Positions 8,124 to 16,764 of a stretch of 64,000 nt of DNA are shown one piece after another. Within the stretch, counting starts at the first letter, position 1. The number at the start of each line of letters is the position of its first letter. This DNA comes from Tropicimonas aquimaris (GTDB lineage: Bacteria > Pseudomonadota > Alphaproteobacteria > Rhodobacterales > Rhodobacteraceae), in NCBI RefSeq assembly GCF_042676185.1, contig NZ_JBHTJT010000038.1, positions 207,491 through 271,490 of the forward strand, given 5' to 3'. A program made the position numbers and the translations under genes. The notes under the pieces were generated by a model. That model did no database searches. It was not told the origin of the DNA and worked only from the letters and a program-made list of their open reading frames with translations.

Positions 8124-8777
8124 ATGCTGCAATTCGAGACCGAGGACGGGACACTCGGCGTCGAGCTTACGAAACTCACCGTCGCGGGCTGGACCGGGCG
8201 CGATCAGGCCGCGGTGCAGCACCATGTCGAAGAACTGGCCGCGATCGGCGTGCCGCGCCCTTCGACCACGCCACTGTTCTACCGGGTCTCGCCGGCGCTC
8301 GCGACTCAGGCGCCCGAGATCGCGGTTCTCGGCGCGGAGACCTCGGGCGAGGTCGAGCCGCTCCTTGTCCGCAGCGGCGGCGTGCTCTGGATCGGCCTGG
8401 CCTCGGACCATACCGACCGGGGACTGGAGGCGCATTCGGTCGCCCACTCGAAACAGATCTGCGCCAAGCCGGTCTGCGGCAAGCTCTGGCGTTTCGACCA
8501 CGTGGCCGACCGGCTGGACTCGCTGCAGCTCCGCTGCTGGATCGAGGAAGACGGGGCGCGCAAAGCCTATCAGGACGGTACGCTCGCCAATATCCTGCCG
8601 CTCGCGACGCTGCTCGAGAAAGCCCCGCTCGCCGATGGCGAGGCGATGGTCTGTGGCACCCTGGCGGCGATCGGAGGTGTCCGGCCGGCGGCGCGCTACG
8701 AGATGGAACTGGCGGATTCCGAGCTGGGGACGTTGGGGCTGAGCTACGCGGTCAAGACCTTGCCGGTCGTGAGCTGA
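8124..8777 (+). CDS. DUF2848 family protein
   Basis: 217 residues from the ATG at 8124, preceded by a good ribosome-binding site (GGAAGGA, 7 bases away). The sequence matches DUF2848: AGWTGRDQAAVQHHVEEL, a GVPRPSTTPLFYRVS segment, LGAETSGEVEPLL, and the ASDHTDRGLEAHSVAHSKQICAKP block with its conserved His/Cys-containing motif. The family resembles fumarylacetoacetate-hydrolase-like metal enzymes but has no established reaction that I know of. It is divergent from the LysR gene, so it may belong to the same small-acid regulon. Soluble, no signal peptide. Confidence 0.8.
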   Translation: MLQFETEDGTLGVELTKLTVAGWTGRDQAAVQHHVEELAAIGVPRPSTTPLFYRVSPALATQAPEIAVLGAETSGEVEPLLVRSGGVLWIGLASDHTDRGLEAHSVAHSKQICAKPVCGKLWRFDHVADRLDSLQLRCWIEEDGARKAYQDGTLANILPLATLLEKAPLADGEAMVCGTLAAIGGVRPAARYEMELADSELGTLGLSYAVKTLPVVS

Positions 8778-8786
8778 CGCGAGACT

Positions 8787-8812
8787 CGGGCGCGCTGTCT
8801 GCCGCGCGCCCG
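8787..8812. terminator. GC-rich hairpin between convergent genes
   Basis: CGGGCGCGC (8787-8795) pairs with GCGCGCCCG (8804-8812) across an 8-nt loop, in the 43 bases between the DUF2848 stop and the convergent MFS stop. There is no U-tract, so it may act as a stabilising 3' hairpin for both transcripts rather than as a strong intrinsic terminator. Confidence 0.45.
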
Positions 8813-8820
8813 TAGACGCC

Positions 8821-10044
8821 TCAGCCCTCGCGCGACGGTGCCGCCGGTACGACCCTGCCCCGAAGCCGAAGCGACGCGACCAGCGCCAGCAGCGCAAGCC
8901 CCGCTCCGGCCAGGAAGGTCCACTCGGCGCCAAAGGCATCCCAGAGCCCGCCCGCGATCACGCTCGCGGCGAGCAGTGCCATGCCGGTCACCAGGTTGAA
9001 CATCCCGAAGGCCGTGCCGCGCAATTCCGCCGGGGCGCTGTCGGCCACCAGCGCCGAGAGCAGTCCTTGCGTGAAACCCATGTGCAGCCCCCAGAGCACC
9101 ACCCCGCCCATCACCCCCGCGAGCCCCGGCGCGAGGGCGAGCACCAGGTCTGCCGCCACCAGCAACTGGAGCCCGAGGATCAGGAGCGTCACCCGGTCTC
9201 GTCCGTCCGACAGCGCCCCCACGGGATAGGCCGAGAGCGCATAGGCGACGTTCAGCACCACCAGCACCAGCGGCACGAACATCAGCGAGAGCCCGCCGGA
9301 TTGCGCGCGCAGGATCAGGAAGGCTTCGCTGAACCGCGCCAGCGTGAACACGGCCGCGACGGCGACCACCCACCAGTACGTCCGCCCGAGGCTGGCAAGC
9401 TCCGCCCGCGCCAGCGGGTTACGAACCTTGCGCAGACCCTCCGGCCGCGCCGGCTCGCGCACCACGAGCAACAGCAACGCCACCGCCGCGAAGGCCGGCA
9501 CCACGGCCACCCAGAAAACGCGCGTGAAGTCGTTCGCGAAGAGCCACATCAGCCCGATCGCCAGCAATGGGCCGATGAAGGCGCCGGCCGTGTCGAGCGA
9601 CTGCCGCAGCCCATAGGCCGCGCCGCGCAGCTCGGGCGGCGCGAGATCCGCCACCAGCGCGTCCCGCGGAGCGCCGCGGATGCCCTTGCCCACCCGGTCG
9701 ACGAAGCGCGCGGCGACAAGCCAGCCGACGGAGGGGGCCAGCGGAAACACCGGCTTGGTAACAGCGGCCAGCCCGTAGCCGAGCGCGGCCAGTTCCTGGC
9801 GCCGGCCGATCCGGTCGGAGAACGCGCCGGAGAAGACCTTGGTGATCGCCGCCGTCGCCTCGGCGATGCCCTCGATCACGCCCACGGTCAGGGCCGTCGC
9901 GCCGAGCCCAACCACGAGGTAGACCGGCAGCAGAGCGTGGATCATCTCGGAGGAGACATCCATCAGCAACGACACCAGCCCGAGCGCCCAGATCCCGGCC
10001 GGCAGCCTGCGCCAGACGCGGGGCTGCTTGACGGGGTCAGCCAT
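8821..10044 (-). CDS. Major facilitator superfamily transporter
   Basis: 407 residues, about 12 hydrophobic helices, with the MFS loop 2-3 motif FSGAFSDRIGRRQE and a repeat-like ALSAYPVGALSDGRDR in the second half. RFVDRVGKGIRGAPRDALVADLAPPELRGAAYGLRQSLDTAGAFIGP is typical of a drug-resistance/sugar-phosphate-like MFS subgroup found in many proteobacteria. The substrate is not readable. The ATG overlaps the modC stop by eight bases, so it is translated with the molybdate operon; this could mean a metal- or oxyanion-linked function, or simply a shared transcript. Confidence 0.88.
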   Translation of the reverse strand: MADPVKQPRVWRRLPAGIWALGLVSLLMDVSSEMIHALLPVYLVVGLGATALTVGVIEGIAEATAAITKVFSGAFSDRIGRRQELAALGYGLAAVTKPVFPLAPSVGWLVAARFVDRVGKGIRGAPRDALVADLAPPELRGAAYGLRQSLDTAGAFIGPLLAIGLMWLFANDFTRVFWVAVVPAFAAVALLLLVVREPARPEGLRKVRNPLARAELASLGRTYWWVVAVAAVFTLARFSEAFLILRAQSGGLSLMFVPLVLVVLNVAYALSAYPVGALSDGRDRVTLLILGLQLLVAADLVLALAPGLAGVMGGVVLWGLHMGFTQGLLSALVADSAPAELRGTAFGMFNLVTGMALLAASVIAGGLWDAFGAEWTFLAGAGLALLALVASLRLRGRVVPAAPSREG

Positions 10045-11152
10045 CTGCCCGCCCGGTCATCACCCGGTCGGCCATGACGTGGTCGCGCGCGACCGACATC
10101 GACTTCAGGATCGCGAAGACAGTGTCGCCGGGCGCGAGCGCCAGCGAGGCGATGGCCCGGCGGGTGACGCGGGCGAGCAGTTCGTCCTCGCCGATCGCCA
10201 CGCGCACCATGACACCGGGCCCATCGCCCGGGGTCACCGCGGCCACCCTGCCCTCAAGGATGTTCTGCGCCGAGAGCCCCTCGGGGTGGCTGCGCGACAG
10301 GATCACCTCGTGAGCGAGAATGCGCATCCGCAGCCGCTGTCCCGGCTCCGCCTCGATCCGCGGCAGCCAGATCGGCCCGCCGGCGCTGTCGAGCCGGCTG
10401 GTGCCATCCTCCTCCTGCGCGACGAAACGCGCCGAGAGCATGGCCGCGACCTCGCGCAGCCCGAGTTGACGCAGCGCCGCGGGGTCAGACATGACCTCGG
10501 CCGTCGATCCGTTCGCGATGCTGCGCCCCCGGTCGAGCACCAGCATCCGGTCGGCGAGCAGTTGCGCCTCCCCGATGTCGTGGGTCACCAGGACCACCGG
10601 CATTGCGAGGTGCCGGCGCAGCGCGACAAGCTCCTCGTGCAGCCGCTCCCGCGTGGCCCGGTCCACCGCAGAGAAGGGCTCGTCGAGCAACAGGACCTCC
10701 GGCTTGCGCGCCAGCGCCCGCGCCAGCGCCACGCGCTGCTGCTGGCCGCCGGAGAGCTCGGCCGGCAAGCGGTCTCCCAGCCCGTCGAGATGCACCAGCC
10801 CCAGAAGCCGCTCGGCTTCGGCCCGCCGTGCGTCTCGCGGCAGGTCGTCGATGGCCGCGGCGACGTTGCCCGCGGCGCTCATGTGCGGGAAGAGCGCGTA
10901 GCTCTGGAACACCACGCCGGCGCGGCGGCGATGGGGCGGCAGGCTCAGGCCGCGCACGGTATCGAGCCAGACGGCACCGCCGACCGTGACCCGGCCCGCC
11001 GCCGGTTGCCAGAGCCCGGCAATGGCCCTCAAAGTCGTCGTCTTGCCCGATCCGGACGGACCTACCAGCGCCAGAAGCTCCCCCTGCCCAACCTCGAAAG
11101 CCAGGTCGAGCGGGATCGGCGCTTCGGCCCGGACCTCCACCCGCAGCATCAT
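10037..11152 (-). CDS. modC: Molybdate ABC transporter ATP-binding protein
   Basis: 371 residues: nucleotide-binding domain (Walker A GPSGSGKTT near residue 32, signature LSGGQQQRVALARALA, Walker B VLLLDEPFSAVD, switch His in LVTHD) followed by a C-terminal MOP/TOBE-like domain from about residue 290 (LSAQNILEGRVAAV, with a late ILKSMSVA stretch), which is typical of ModC. It energises molybdate import at the inner membrane with ModB. The gene follows modA and modB and overlaps both neighbours by a few bases. Confidence 0.93.
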   Translation of the reverse strand: MMLRVEVRAEAPIPLDLAFEVGQGELLALVGPSGSGKTTTLRAIAGLWQPAAGRVTVGGAVWLDTVRGLSLPPHRRRAGVVFQSYALFPHMSAAGNVAAAIDDLPRDARRAEAERLLGLVHLDGLGDRLPAELSGGQQQRVALARALARKPEVLLLDEPFSAVDRATRERLHEELVALRRHLAMPVVLVTHDIGEAQLLADRMLVLDRGRSIANGSTAEVMSDPAALRQLGLREVAAMLSARFVAQEEDGTSRLDSAGGPIWLPRIEAEPGQRLRMRILAHEVILSRSHPEGLSAQNILEGRVAAVTPGDGPGVMVRVAIGEDELLARVTRRAIASLALAPGDTVFAILKSMSVARDHVMADRVMTGRADG

Positions 11153-11820
11153 CCGCCAAGCCTCCGTCCGACGCGGGCCGAAAGCGCGAAAGTCGCCGCG
11201 ATGGTGGCCAGCGAGATCGCCACGAGGACCGCCGACATCGTCGCGGCCGCACCCATGTCGAAGGCCTGCACCCGGTCGTAGATGGAGATCGCGATGGTCC
11301 GAGTCTCGCCCGGGATCGAGCCGCCGACCATGAGCACGATGCCGAATTCACCAAGCGTGTGAGCGAAGGTCAGCATCATCGCCGTCATCAGCCCTGGCCA
11401 GGCCAGCGGCAGCTCCACCCGCCAGAGCGACTGCCAGGGCGACAGGCCGGAGCAGGCCGCGGCCTCCCGCAACTCGACCGGAATGGCCTCGAACCCCCGC
11501 TGGGCCGGCTGGATCGCGAAGGGAAGGTTGAAGACCGCCGAGGCGACCACCAGCCCGGTGAAACTGAACACCAGTTGCTCTCCGAATAGCTGCTGCCAGA
11601 GCGCCCCGACCGGCGAGCCGCGCCCGAGGGCGACCAGCAGGTAGAATCCGAACACCGTCGGCGGCAGCACCAGCGGCAGCATCACCAGCGCCTCCACCGC
11701 GCCCCGGCCCGCGAACCGCCGGTAGGCCAGCAGCCGCCCCATCGCGATCGAGACCGGCAGCAGCAGTGCCACGGTCCAGAGCGCCAACCGCAGCGAGAGC
11801 CAGAGGGCGGTCCAGTCCAC
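11149..11820 (-). CDS. modB: Molybdate ABC transporter permease
   Basis: 223 residues from the GTG at 11820 (VDWTALWLSLRLAL), the start that fits the family length and lies five bases after the modA stop; the frame is open further upstream but overlaps modA. About five transmembrane helices with the ABC-permease EAA loop (REAAACSGLSPWQSLWRVELPLAWPGL), and the PLVLPPTVFGFYLL and HTLGEFGIVLMVGGSIPGETRT motifs specific to ModB. Confidence 0.92.
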   Translation of the reverse strand: MDWTALWLSLRLALWTVALLLPVSIAMGRLLAYRRFAGRGAVEALVMLPLVLPPTVFGFYLLVALGRGSPVGALWQQLFGEQLVFSFTGLVVASAVFNLPFAIQPAQRGFEAIPVELREAAACSGLSPWQSLWRVELPLAWPGLMTAMMLTFAHTLGEFGIVLMVGGSIPGETRTIAISIYDRVQAFDMGAAATMSAVLVAISLATIAATFALSARVGRRLGG

Positions 11821-11825
11821 CGCCG

Positions 11826-12611
11826 CTACTCCGGCAGCTCGAACCCGTAGCGCGCAAGGATCTCGCGCGCGGGCGGCGACTGGACATGGGCGTAGAAGGC
11901 CTCCGCGACCGGCCCCGCCTCCGGCAGCAGCGCCATGCGCTGACGCAGCGGCTGGTGCCATTCGGCGGAGATCAGCGCGAAATCGCCCTGTTCGGCCAGT
12001 TGCGGAGAAAGTGCCAGCGAATGCGCGATGATGCCGCCCTCGGCGTTGCCGGAGAGCGCGAATTGCGCCGCCTGGCTGACGTTCTCGCCCAGCACCAGAT
12101 AAGACTGCAGCGGCTCCCAGAGACCGGCGTGCTGCAACACCTCCTTCGCGCGCATCCCGTAGGGCGCGTGGTCGGGGTTGGCGATGGCGAAACGGCGCAG
12201 ACGGTTCTCGGTCAGCACTTCCCGCAATTTCTCCAGCGTGCCATCCGCCGTCAGCGTCGAGCCCTTGGGAACCGCGATCACCACGCGCCCCTCGGCATAG
12301 AGCAGCCCCTCGTCCCGGGTCAGCCCGTCGCGGGCCAGATCCAGAACGAACTGCTCGTCGGCGGCCATGAACATCTGGAACGGCGCGCCCTCGCGGATCT
12401 GTCGCGCCAGGTTGCCGGTTGCCCCGAAGGAGAGCCGCAGCCCCTGCCCAGTAGCGGCCTCGAACCCGGCGGCAACCTCCTCCAATGCGAACCGCAGGTC
12501 GGAGGCTGCCGCGATCACCGGCGCCGGCTCCTGCGCCCGGACGCGGCTTGCGAACAGGATGGCGCCGAAGGCAAGGCTCGCGGCACCGAAACGTCGGCGT
12601 GTCAGGATCAT
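11826..12611 (-). CDS. modA: Molybdate-binding periplasmic protein
   Basis: 261 residues beginning MILTRRRFGAASLAFG, a signal sequence with an RR-R-F pattern that could use the Tat pathway, cleaved near SRVRAQ-EP. The mature protein has ModA ligand-binding features: AAASDLRFALEEVAAGFE with oxyanion-binding serine, the SFGATGNLARQI motif, FMAADE, and ANPDHAPYGMRAKEVLQ. First gene of modABC; 62 bases separate it from the ModE-type regulator upstream. Confidence 0.93.
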   Translation of the reverse strand: MILTRRRFGAASLAFGAILFASRVRAQEPAPVIAAASDLRFALEEVAAGFEAATGQGLRLSFGATGNLARQIREGAPFQMFMAADEQFVLDLARDGLTRDEGLLYAEGRVVIAVPKGSTLTADGTLEKLREVLTENRLRRFAIANPDHAPYGMRAKEVLQHAGLWEPLQSYLVLGENVSQAAQFALSGNAEGGIIAHSLALSPQLAEQGDFALISAEWHQPLRQRMALLPEAGPVAEAFYAHVQSPPAREILARYGFELPE

Positions 12612-12673
12612 GCGGGCTCCGGTCAGGTGCATCCGTTCGCGACTATCGAAGAGCCCGCCGCGCGGGTCAATTG

Positions 12674-13045
12674 TTATTTCCCACCGGGAATATCCGTCGT
12701 CAGATGCCGCAGCGCCTCGATCTCGGCGCCTCCGGCGGCGGCGGCCTTGGCCTCGAACTCGCGGTAAAGCCGCAGCACCTCGCGCCCGGTGTCGGTCAGC
12801 ACCGCGCCGCCGACGCCCGGCCCGCCGCGCGCGCTCTCGACCACCGACGCACGGAACATGCCGTTCATGGTCTCGACCAGCGTCCAGGCCCGCTTGTAGC
12901 TCATTTTCATCTCGCGCCCGGCCGCGGCGATGGAGCCGGTGCGGTCGATCCGCTCCAGCAGTTCCGCCTTGCCCGGTCCCATCATCTCGTCCTCGCCAAA
13001 AACGATACGCAGGCGGAGGCGTGGGGGATCGGATGGCGCAGTCAT
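12674..13045 (-). CDS. modE: ModE-type molybdate-responsive regulator, DNA-binding domain only
   Basis: 123 residues: the winged HTH of ModE with the signatures LLERIDRTGSIAAAGREMKMSYKRAWTLVETMN and the GGPGVGGAVLTDTGREVLRLYREFE wing. Full ModE proteins carry two additional molybdate-binding MOP domains (total ~260 residues), which are absent here. Such short forms are common in alphaproteobacteria; whether molybdate is sensed directly is not clear from the sequence. It is placed immediately before modA and probably represses modABC. Confidence 0.85.
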   Translation of the reverse strand: MTAPSDPPRLRLRIVFGEDEMMGPGKAELLERIDRTGSIAAAGREMKMSYKRAWTLVETMNGMFRASVVESARGGPGVGGAVLTDTGREVLRLYREFEAKAAAAGGAEIEALRHLTTDIPGGK

Positions 13046-13097
13046 GGCAAAAGCATATCCGCACTTCCGCCGCGGCTGGCAAGGCCAGGGCGCTGCA

Positions 13098-14798
13098 TCA
13101 CTCCCTGCGGCAGCCGAGGCCGTATTCGTCGCCGCACCAGGCCTTGAGCCGCTCGCTGTCCTCCGCGCTCCATCCTTCGGGCTCGGTCACGGCGACCCAG
13201 GGCTCGATGTAGTCGCGGGCCGCATAGTTGTGGCCGAAGCCGCTGGGCACGGCCAGCGCAAGCGCCATGTCGAGCGCAAGCTGCAACTGCGTGACAACTG
13301 GAATGAACCTCATCGCCGGCGAGACATCCGGCGCGCGCGGTTCGCGCATCCACTGCGGCGCGCGCCAGACAGAGGCCGGCTCGTAAAAGACGATGGCGTC
13401 GGAAGCATGTTGCAGAAACACGACCCGCAGCCTGCCCCAGGGCCCCGGCGTCCGTTCCAGTCCGCCGAACTGCGAGGCGAAGCGCACGAGGCTTCCTTCG
13501 CCGACTTCGGGCAACACGTAGGGCGTGCCGGGATTGCGTGCCGCCACCGCGTTCCGCCAGTGCTGCGATGGGAACGGCGGGCCGGTCCAGAGCGCGCCGT
13601 CGATCGGGTCGTCCAGCATCCGGAAGATGTTGAAGGAATACATAGACGACCAGGCGCCGAGGCTGATCCCGTGCATGTAGAGCCGCGGCCGCCCCTCCGG
13701 CGGCAGGGACTTCCAGTGGTCATAGACCACGCGCATCGTTGCACTGGCCTGTTCGAGCCCCGATTGCGTCTCGAAGATCAGCGCAAGCGGCGATTGCAGG
13801 TAGGAATACTGGACGGCGACAGTGGCGATGTCGCCACCATGCATGAACTCCAGCGGCTCGTGACCGCCCGGGTCGAGCCAGCCGGTGCCGGTCGGACTGG
13901 CCACGATCAGGACCTTGCGGTCGAAAGCCCCGAGACGCTTCATCTCCTCCAGCGCCAGCTCCGCCCGGGCCTGCGGTTCCTCGGCCTGCGCACGGCCAAC
14001 ATAAACCCGGATCGGCTCCATCGCCGAACCGCCGTTGAAAGCCGCGATGGCGGCCGCACCCGGCCCGTTGAGGACGAAGTTCCGCCCCGGCTGGCCCATT
14101 GCGCCCCAATCGACGAGCGACTCCGCGCTGCCCGGCAGGCGCGGATCCGCAGGCTGCGGCGGCGCGTCGGCAAAGAGATTCTGCGCCGTGGCATAGGAGG
14201 CGTCGGCCGCATCGAAGGCCCATTGAACCACCCCGTCACGGGTGACGACAAAGACGATTGCCACCGCCAGCGCCAGCCCCATCACATTGGCCAGCCGCAT
14301 CGGCAGGATTCGGTAGAGCCGGTGCCGGATCGTGTCGAACATCTTCTGCACCGCCCAGCCGATGGCAAAGCACACGAAAAAGACGATGCAGGCGACGACG
14401 ACGATACCCGGCGTGCTGAAATCCTCCAACGGCTCCATGCCGAAGCGCTGGCGAATGGAGTCTTGCCATTCAGCGGCATGCAGAAGCGTCCAGACCAGAA
14501 ATCCCAGAACCGGAACGGCGAGCACCCAATGCGCGATCCGCGCCGCCCGGCCGGACAGAAGCGGCAGTTCCAGCGCCCGCCAGGCCGAGAGCAGCAGTTG
14601 CCCGATCAGGTAGCCGAGCGCGGTCACGAGACCGGCCAGCACGCCCTGGAGTTGCCATGAGCGCGGGATCAGCGATGGTGTTAGCGACGCTTCGAAGAAC
14701 AGGAGGCCGAGAAGCAGAGGCAGGATGGAAAGCCCGATCAAGCGTGGAGCCTTCTCTCGGACCCTGCGGTTCGAGCGGGAACGTAGGAACTCGGTCAC
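13098..14798 (-). CDS. Membrane-anchored alpha/beta hydrolase (Abhydrolase_9 family)
   Basis: 566 residues. The N-terminal third contains four to five hydrophobic segments (about residues 20-45, 50-70, 88-105, 130-155, 175-190). The C-terminal part, from about residue 250, matches the Abhydrolase_9 catalytic region: VYVGRA, KVLIVASPTGTGWLDPGG, and RLYMHGISLGAWSS, a variant nucleophile elbow (G-x-S-x-G, Ser in GISLG). HASDAIVFYEP and the late SGFGHNYAARDYI His element are also typical. Function in the family is uncharacterised; an inner-membrane esterase or lipase with its active site on one face is likely. Divergent from the photolyase gene. Confidence 0.85.
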   Translation of the reverse strand: MTEFLRSRSNRRVREKAPRLIGLSILPLLLGLLFFEASLTPSLIPRSWQLQGVLAGLVTALGYLIGQLLLSAWRALELPLLSGRAARIAHWVLAVPVLGFLVWTLLHAAEWQDSIRQRFGMEPLEDFSTPGIVVVACIVFFVCFAIGWAVQKMFDTIRHRLYRILPMRLANVMGLALAVAIVFVVTRDGVVQWAFDAADASYATAQNLFADAPPQPADPRLPGSAESLVDWGAMGQPGRNFVLNGPGAAAIAAFNGGSAMEPIRVYVGRAQAEEPQARAELALEEMKRLGAFDRKVLIVASPTGTGWLDPGGHEPLEFMHGGDIATVAVQYSYLQSPLALIFETQSGLEQASATMRVVYDHWKSLPPEGRPRLYMHGISLGAWSSMYSFNIFRMLDDPIDGALWTGPPFPSQHWRNAVAARNPGTPYVLPEVGEGSLVRFASQFGGLERTPGPWGRLRVVFLQHASDAIVFYEPASVWRAPQWMREPRAPDVSPAMRFIPVVTQLQLALDMALALAVPSGFGHNYAARDYIEPWVAVTEPEGWSAEDSERLKAWCGDEYGLGCRRE

Positions 14799-14968
14799 GA
14801 CGGCCTCCGATGCACCGACATTTCAATGGGCCGCGTCACATATATTCGGCAGCTTGCCTCCACACTGGCACATCGCAAGGCGACGCACCGAGATGTCCCA
14901 ACGTCGCGCCCAGATTGGCCCCTGGCCTCCGGGATGGCCGGACCGCGCAACCGCCCTATCTCACGCGC

Positions 14969-16516
14969 ATGACCGAAGAGACCCAAACCGCCTCCGACGC
15001 AAACCTGATCCTCGTCCTCGGCGACCAGCTTTCGCCCGACCTGCCCTCGCTTTGCGCGGGCGATCCGGATCGCGACACGGTGCTGATGGCAGAGGTCGCC
15101 TCGGAGGCGAGCTATGTCCCGCACCACCCAAAGAAGATCGCCTTTCTCTTCGCGGCCATGCGCCACTTCGCCAAGGAACTGCGCAACGAGGGCTGGCGGG
15201 TCCGCTATGTCGATCTGGAGGACACCGGCAACAGCCAGTCGCTCTCCGGGGAGGTTGAGCGGGCGCTCGAGGATCTGCCGGGGCGCGCGCTGCTGCTGAC
15301 CGAGCCGGGCGAATACCGGCTCAAGACCGAGCTGGAGGAATGGGCCGAGCGCGAAGGAACCCCGATGCGTATGCTCGAGGACAGCCGCTTCATTGCAAGC
15401 CATGCCGAATTCCGGGACTGGGCCGACGGCCGCAAGCAGCTCCGGATGGAGTATTTCTACCGCGAGATGCGGCGCAAGACCGGGCTTCTGATGCATGGCG
15501 ACAAGCCGGAGGGCGGCCGGTGGAATTTCGACTCCGAGAACCGCAAGCCCGCCCGGGACGACCTCTTCATGCCGCGCCCACTCGAACATCGGCCCGACGA
15601 GACGACCGAGGCGGTGCTCGACCTCGTCGAGCGGCGTTTCGGCGATAATTTCGGCCGCCTGAAACCGTTCTGGTTCGCCGTCACCCGCGCGCAGGCGCTC
15701 GACGCGCTGGACCATTTCGCCGAGGAAGCCCTGCCCTGTTTCGGCGACTACCAGGACGCCATGCTCGAAGGCGAGCGCTTCCTCTATCACTCGGTCCTCG
15801 CACTCTACATCAACGCCGGCCTGCTCGGCCCGCTGGAGGTCTGCCACCGGGTCGAACGCGCCTACCACGAGGGCAATGCACCGCTCAACGCGGTCGAGGG
15901 ATTCATCCGGCAGATCATCGGCTGGCGCGAATTCGTGCGTGGGATCTACTGGATGCAGATGCCCGGCTACACGGAGCAAAACTTCTTCGGCGCTATGCGG
16001 CCCCTGCCCGATTTCTACTGGAGCGGCGAGACCGACATGGCCTGCATGGCCGCCGCGATCGGTCAGACCCGCGACGAGGCCTATGCCCATCACATCCAAA
16101 GGCTGATGGTAACCGGTAATTTCGCGATGCTGGCAGGCGTGGACCCGCACGAGGTCCACGAATGGTATCTCGCCGTCTATGCCGACGCCTACGAATGGGT
16201 CGAGGCGCCGAACGTGATCGGGATGAGCCAGTTCGCCGATGGCGGGCTGCTCGGCTCCAAGCCTTACGCGGCCAGCGGCAATTACATCAACAAGATGTCG
16301 GACCATTGCGCCGGCTGCGCCTACGACGTGAAGAAAAAGACCGGAGACGGTGCCTGCCCGTTCAACCCGCTCTACTGGGATTTCCTCGTGCGCAACCGAA
16401 AGAAGCTGGGAAACAACCCGCGGCTGGTGCAGGTCTACCGCACCTGGGACCAGATGGAGAGCGACCGCCAGTCCGAATACCTGGACAGCGCCCGCGCAAT
16501 ACTTGACCGGTTGTGA
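14969..16516 (+). CDS. Iron-sulfur (6-4) photolyase / cryptochrome-like protein (FeS-BCP)
   Basis: 515 residues from the ATG at 14969. The N-terminus has the DASH/FeS-BCP Rossmann start LILVLGDQLSPD; FAD-binding helices fill the C-terminal half (FLYHSVLALYINAGLLGP, VEGFIRQIIGWREFVRGIYW, HHIQRLMVTGNFAML). Cysteines at 359, 447, 450 and 463 have the same spacing as the four [4Fe-4S] ligands of Agrobacterium PhrB (350, 438, 441, 454), with a constant offset of nine. It therefore probably repairs (6-4) photoproducts using blue light with FAD and a lumazine antenna; the Rhodobacter homologue CryB also has regulatory roles. Monocistronic, divergent from the hydrolase gene. Confidence 0.93.
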   Translation: MTEETQTASDANLILVLGDQLSPDLPSLCAGDPDRDTVLMAEVASEASYVPHHPKKIAFLFAAMRHFAKELRNEGWRVRYVDLEDTGNSQSLSGEVERALEDLPGRALLLTEPGEYRLKTELEEWAEREGTPMRMLEDSRFIASHAEFRDWADGRKQLRMEYFYREMRRKTGLLMHGDKPEGGRWNFDSENRKPARDDLFMPRPLEHRPDETTEAVLDLVERRFGDNFGRLKPFWFAVTRAQALDALDHFAEEALPCFGDYQDAMLEGERFLYHSVLALYINAGLLGPLEVCHRVERAYHEGNAPLNAVEGFIRQIIGWREFVRGIYWMQMPGYTEQNFFGAMRPLPDFYWSGETDMACMAAAIGQTRDEAYAHHIQRLMVTGNFAMLAGVDPHEVHEWYLAVYADAYEWVEAPNVIGMSQFADGGLLGSKPYAASGNYINKMSDHCAGCAYDVKKKTGDGACPFNPLYWDFLVRNRKKLGNNPRLVQVYRTWDQMESDRQSEYLDSARAILDRL

Positions 16517-16533
16517 TCGGGGTGAGGCCAGGC

Positions 16534-16555
16534 TTGGGGGGCGCTGCCCCCAAAA
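16534..16555 (+). terminator. GC hairpin after the photolyase gene
   Basis: GGGGGC-GCT-GCCCCC forms a six-base-pair stem flanked by TT and AAAA, 18 bases after the photolyase stop. On the plus strand no U-tract follows (A-rich instead); the A/T flanks suggest it may terminate in the opposite sense or act as a 3' stabiliser. Confidence 0.4.
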
Positions 16556-16764
16556 CCCCCGGGATATTTCCCGACAGAAGAAACCCTGGGCCGCGCATCG
16601 CTTCTTCTATCCTGAAATATCCCCGCCGGAGGCACGATCCGCAGGATCGTTCTGATCCGCGGACGAGAGATGCTGACGGCTGCCGGGCACCCGCGTCTTT
16701 CGCCGCTTGACGTCCGCTGGCGCAGGATCGACGGTGCGCCGCAGCACAAGCAAGCGAGGCTCCA
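16556..16764. other. Intergenic stretch with a long imperfect inverted repeat
   Basis: GGGATATTTC at 16561-16570 is mirrored by GAAATATCCCC at 16614-16624, and the inner arms CAGAAGAA and TTCTTCTATCCTG also pair loosely, so roughly 64 bases could fold into one arm. CCCCGGGATATTT elements of this kind recur between genes in Rhodobacterales genomes as I remember them. No convincing ORF lies here; the promoter of the acetylpolyamine hydrolase gene must be in the remaining part. Confidence 0.4.
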
